64,000 nucleotides of DNA from Argentina anserina (Eukaryota; Streptophyta; Magnoliopsida; Rosales; Rosaceae): the NCBI RefSeq assembly GCF_933775445.1, contig NC_065875.1, positions 868,001 through 932,000 of the forward strand, read 5' to 3'. The position numbers and the translations under genes were made by a program. Within the stretch, counting starts at the first letter, position 1; each line of letters starts with the position of its first letter. Shown piece by piece: positions 60,591-64,000 of the stretch. The notes below the pieces were generated by a model. It did not search any database. It had not been told where the DNA came from and saw nothing but the letters and a program-made list of their open reading frames with translations.

Positions 60591-61709
60591 ATCGGAAAAA
60601 CCTTCCCACAATTCCAAATCAAACCAGGACTCCTAGCAATGTCATGAGAACAATCAGCTTACAACTGTAGGAAGATAAATTTAATTGCCCGTCAAGAATT
60701 AACAAAAGCACCATTCATGATTCACATTCCACATATCCCACAACATAAAACCAGAAAATCAAACTAAGAAGTGATGAACAATAAGAATTACAGCCAAAAC
60801 AAAGGAAAGAGAAGGAGCTTTATCTGTTAAATTTTTTTAAAGAGTTTTGTACACCGATCAGAGTAGAAGACGCAAAGAAAGAGTGTTTGTCAAGGAGATC
60901 TGAGCACAAAGGCCACTTATAAGACTACAACTGCAATCGTCCAAAGAGTGAAAAGTATAACAGATAGCAGTAGACAAAGCCACTCTTATTGCACCGAATG
61001 ATCAGAATAATATAAGGTTGAATCAGATGTATCATATATGTACCTGATGATCTAAAAATAACTCTGACATCGTAAGTAGTTAAGACTAGATACTGCTCTG
61101 CTGCCATAAAAAAAATATGATTCCCAAGTTAAGGAACCTTTACAGCCAAAATCACTACATTACCAATGACTTCATAACCTCAGAATGTGGACATATACAG
61201 TAATAGATTTCTGTGACTATTAAGACCCAAGCAAAAACGAACCATTTTTTACAAGTTAATCACCAGTAGATGAATCACATGCTGAATGATTTCTTAGTAC
61301 TATAGTATTCCTTACCCAAATATTTTACTTTCTGTATATGAAATGGAAACAATAACCATTACTTCTCTACTACTACTACATAATTCTATAACTTCAATCA
61401 GCTTAAAACTAAACAGACAGGACAGATATCATTCTACCAAGAAGAGTAGCTTACGAGCCAGATGTATATAATTATACATATATAAATAATGTTATTGTTC
61501 AGATGACTTCAATTCTACATAGTATTGCTGTGTAGACACTGACTTCATTTGTATATATTGTACAGCCCAAAAGATATATAATAGAAAGAGACTATAGACA
61601 AAAGAAAATACACCAGATAGTAAACACAAATGTGATGTCTAATATTTACTCAGATATATGCAGGTAATGATTAACATCCTCTCAAATAAATGGGATCAAG
61701 AGTTAATAG
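60590..61709. repeat. Duplicated F-box spacer, copy S3, interrupted by a gypsy element
   Basis: This is homologous to 56020-57060 and, in its last 700 bp, to 41290-42085. Homology to the copy at 41k runs through 'ggga' and 'agagttaata' and stops exactly where the gypsy LTR begins at 61710. That marks the insertion point independently of the LTR sequence. Confidence 0.8.
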
Positions 61710-61886
61710 TGTCACGACCCAGTGGAGGAGAGGAGAACTCCGAAGTTAAGCATGCTTGGCCCAGGGCAATCCCAGGATGGGTGACCCGCTGGGAAGGTGC
61801 TTCTGAGCTCCCAAAAAACAAAACCGTGAGGGCTATGCCCAAAGCGGACAATATCGTGTTACGGCGGAGCGGTCTGGGTCGTGACA
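61710..61886 (+). repeat. Short 5' LTR (177 bp) containing a 5S rRNA-like segment
   Basis: The LTR starts TGTCACGACCCAG and ends CTGGGTCGTGACA, a perfect 13-bp inverted repeat with TG...CA ends. Positions 61734-61796 resemble plant 5S rRNA from about residue 40 to 100: by eye about 52 of 63 bases agree with the Arabidopsis 5S sequence as I recall it. The segment includes AGTTAAGC (box A region, 61744-61751) and AGGATGGGTGACC (intermediate element and box C region, 61774-61786). A 5S-derived LTR is the hallmark of the Cassandra TRIM family, which lacks genes. Here a gag-pol frame follows. Confidence 0.75.
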
Positions 61887-61888
61887 GT

Positions 61889-61900
61889 TGGTATCAGAGC
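61889..61900 (+). other. Primer-binding site, initiator tRNA-Met type
   Basis: TGGTATCAGAGC lies two bases after the LTR end. This is the standard plant complement of the initiator tRNA-Met 3' end, and it supports 61886 as the LTR border. Confidence 0.85.
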
Positions 61901-62174
61901 CTAAGTGCGTATTTGGCGATTATCAATATCATCCGGGAGCGATGATCTGACTGCAGGCGGGCCCCCATCACATGCTCCTCGGTATTGATATGTCGTCGGG
62001 TACGCGAGAGTGTTTTAGGAGCCATACCTAATGGTTTGGTCCTCCGAGAAGTATCGTGATGATACTTCGAGGATTCATCATATCCTGAAATTTCATGTTA
62101 ATACCTATTGAATCTGTTTTAGTTGAATTCGAGATTTCACAAGTATTGACTAAGTGTTTCGTTGTTTGAAGGTG

Positions 62175-64000
62175 ATGAACGCTGATAAGGGCCGAGGACG
62201 GGCGAGAGGACGTGGTCGAGGTAGGACCGCGGGCCGAGTCCGCAACGTGGAGAACCTTTATGAGGAGGCTGCTCCACAGGTAGAGCGGGTAGGCCGAGGT
62301 CGAGGTAGGGCCACAGGTCGAGTCCGCAACGTGGAGAACCTCTATGAGGAGGCTGCTCCGCAGGAGGAGCAGGATGAGCCAGCTCCTGCAGTTAGAGATG
62401 ACGGTCGAGTGTTGAAGCTGATCAAGGATATTAGTGCACTGTCAGCTCCGACATTTCATGGGGGACTAGATCACATGGTAGCTGACCATTGGATCGAGGG
62501 TATGGAGGCTTATTTTGAGTTGATGGAGTGCACAGAGATTGAGAAGAGAAAGATAGCTACATTCTTTCTCAAGGGTGATGCTCTAGATTGGTGGAAGAGC
62601 ATGAGACAGACTGTGGATGTGTCTACATTCACATGGGGAGATTTCACCACCATATTCCAAGAGAAGTATTTTCCAGCCTCAGTACAGGAGGACTTAGAGT
62701 TGGAGTTCCTGGCATTGGTACAGGGAGACATGACCATTAGAGAGTATGATGCTCGATTCTCGGAACTGTATCGGTATGTCAGGCCTATGGGTGCGACTGC
62801 TTTAGCTCAGAAGTATCTACGTGGGCTGAAACAAGAGTACAAGACCATGATATCAGTCCTTTGCCTGACTTCACGGGAGCAGATATTTGAGAGTGCTATG
62901 AGTTTGGAGCAAGCAAAGAAGACTCGAGCAGGTGATGTGGGGAACAGAGATGCGAAGGGGAAAGGCAAGGCAGTCTATACAGGCAGCGAGCACTCAGGGC
63001 CGAAGGATAGGTCATGGAAGAGGCCAAGACCCCACTATCAGGCCCCGACAAGGGCGCCACCCTTAGCCATCAGAGCAGCACCAGTCAGACCATTAGCAGC
63101 AGTGAGGTGTTATAGCTGCAATGAGATGGGACATTACGCCTCAGCATGTCCTAAACCGAAGAGAGCAGGCTGCCACCGGTGCGGGCAAGTGGGACACATA
63201 GCTCGAGATTGTACCCGACCACTTCCGGTTAGACAGGAACGGCCGCAGAGACAGCTACCAGCGGGCCAAGCTAGAGTGTTCGCAGTGGGTCAGCGAGACA
63301 CAGGGGTGGAAGGTACATTATCACTTTTTGACTACCTTGCTAGAGTGTTGTTTGATACGGGAGCATCGCATTCATTCATTGCTAGTTCAGTAGTGGAGAT
63401 GCTAGGATTGATTCCTACACCTCTCGGGGACGCCTTATGTGTCACTTCACCCCTTGGAGTGTCACTTGAGTTAGAGACAATCTGCAAGGCTTGTCCTATA
63501 TTGATTGGAAGTAGAGAGTTCTCTGCTTCGTTGATTGTGATTCCGGACCACACTTATGATGTGATCTTGGGGATTGATTGGTTGAGACCACAGCATGCTG
63601 TGATTGATTGTTTTGACATGGTAGTGTCCTTTCATAGACCTGGAGAGCCAGTGTTTCGTTATCGTTGCCTCAAGTCCGATAACGCCATGAGATCAGGAGT
63701 TTTGGCACATGTGGAGTCAGTGGATCAGGAAGTATCTATCACAGACATTGTGGTAGTATCTGAGTTTGGTGAAGTATTCCAAGAGATACCGGGGCTACCT
63801 CCTCGAAGAGTGGTAGATTTCTGCATTGATGTAGTACCCGGTACAGCACCTGTGTCAAAGGCGCCATATAGAATGGGGCAGAATGAACTTAAGGAGCTGA
63901 AGGTGCAGATCGATGAGCTATTAGACCAAGGGTTCATTAGACCTAGTGTTTCACCTTGGGGAGCACCTGTTTTGTTCGTGAAGAAGAAAGATGGTTCTCT
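62175..64000 (+). CDS. gag-pol polyprotein of the gypsy element, partial
   Basis: The frame starts at ATG 62175 and stays open for 608 codons to the window edge; I read it codon by codon. It begins with an Arg/Gly-rich segment holding a duplicated 28-residue unit (about residues 12-68). A retrotransposon gag domain follows (WIEGMEAYFELMECTE, DALDWWKSM, QEKYFPASV). CCHC knuckles are at residues 312-325 and 333-346 ([28 protein letters not shown]). The aspartic protease motif DTGAS is at 394-398. The last part is the N-terminal end of reverse transcriptase ([26 protein letters not shown]). No stop or frameshift is present, unlike the relative at 51360-54470. The domain set fits the chromovirus branch of Ty3/gypsy, but the chromodomain region is outside the window. 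Confidence 0.92.
   Translation, partial: MNADKGRGRARGRGRGRTAGRVRNVENLYEEAAPQVERVGRGRGRATGRVRNVENLYEEAAPQEEQDEPAPAVRDDGRVLKLIKDISALSAPTFHGGLDHMVADHWIEGMEAYFELMECTEIEKRKIATFFLKGDALDWWKSMRQTVDVSTFTWGDFTTIFQEKYFPASVQEDLELEFLALVQGDMTIREYDARFSELYRYVRPMGATALAQKYLRGLKQEYKTMISVLCLTSREQIFESAMSLEQAKKTRAGDVGNRDAKGKGKAVYTGSEHSGPKDRSWKRPRPHYQAPTRAPPLAIRAAPVRPLAAVRCYSCNEMGHYASACPKPKRAGCHRCGQVGHIARDCTRPLPVRQERPQRQLPAGQARVFAVGQRDTGVEGTLSLFDYLARVLFDTGASHSFIASSVVEMLGLIPTPLGDALCVTSPLGVSLELETICKACPILIGSREFSASLIVIPDHTYDVILGIDWLRPQHAVIDCFDMVVSFHRPGEPVFRYRCLKSDNAMRSGVLAHVESVDQEVSITDIVVVSEFGEVFQEIPGLPPRRVVDFCIDVVPGTAPVSKAPYRMGQNELKELKVQIDELLDQGFIRPSVSPWGAPVLFVKKKDGS
62207..62374 (+). repeat. 84-bp tandem duplication in gag
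   Basis: The unit holding GRGRGR-type residues and then RVRNVENLYEEAAPQ occurs twice, 84 bp (28 codons) apart, with a few silent or mild changes. It doubles an Arg/Gly-rich N-terminal segment and keeps the reading frame. Confidence 0.9.

Larger units (their letters stand above)
61710..64000 (+). mobile_element. 5' end of a Ty3/gypsy element with open gag-pol, cut by the window edge
   Basis: A 177-bp LTR (61710-61886) is followed directly by a primer-binding site (61889-61900), a leader of about 275 bp, and one open gag-pol frame from 62175 to the end of the window. It inserted into F-box spacer DNA. The pol part is very close in sequence to the dead element at 51360-54470, but the LTR is unrelated to the 2.6-kb LTR family apart from the shared GTCGTGACA terminus. 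The 3' half lies outside the window. Confidence 0.85.

Noticed and set aside
61734..61796. A functional 5S rRNA gene
   Set aside because: Only about half of the 5S length matches, the first 40 bases are absent, and no T-run terminator follows in the right place. The LTR borders and primer-binding site explain it better.

Overview
The window is nuclear DNA from a flowering plant. The genes have many short exons with GT-AG introns. They encode plant-only or plant-typical proteins: the largest subunit of RNA polymerase V, early light-induced proteins, an LSD1-like zinc-finger protein and FBA-type F-box proteins. Ty3/gypsy LTR retrotransposons and hAT-like transposons fill much of the rest. A eudicot, perhaps Rosaceae, is my inference from remembered protein similarity; nothing in the window proves the family.

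Layout. 1-662: end of an inverted LTR. 4004-10839 (+): dymeclin gene, 18 coding exons, 726 codons. 11667-14770 (-): two tandem ELIP genes. 15611-20855: one solo LTR inserted inside another of the same family, each with its own 5-bp target duplication. 21692-27612 (-): decayed F-box genes, a broken DUF4283 retroelement fragment, and an F-box pseudogene split by a 2.26-kb transposon. That transposon carries a captured exon of ribosomal protein eL20 (L18a) and a nested hAT MITE. 28434-39889 (-): NRPE1, 17 coding exons, with a WG/GW-repeat tail and a one-base frameshift in the large exon 7. 41182-42378: duplicated F-box spacer and a duplicated LOL2 promoter. 44619-46273 (+): LOL2-like gene. 46862-48196 (-): intact F-box gene. 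49517-54470 (-): doubly truncated gypsy element that replaces the end of another F-box gene (54468-55523). 57529-58851 (-): intact F-box gene. 61710-64000 (+): 5' end of a gypsy element whose gag-pol frame is open to the window edge. Its apparent 5' LTR is only 177 bp and contains a 63-bp 5S rRNA-like segment.

How it fits together. The housekeeping genes DYM and LOL2 look intact. ELIP is a recent tandem pair (about 95% identical protein) in which the promoter was copied too. The F-box family expanded in tandem on the minus strand, spacers included, and is now decaying: of five recognisable units two are intact, one is cut by a gene-capturing DNA transposon, one is fused to gag, and one is a 3' remnant. 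NRPE1, a core component of RNA-directed DNA methylation that silences elements of this kind, sits among them and reads as frameshifted in this sequence.

The strongest leads are the 5S-bearing LTR in front of an open gag-pol frame, the transposon with the captured eL20 exon, the NRPE1 frameshift, and the nested solo LTRs.
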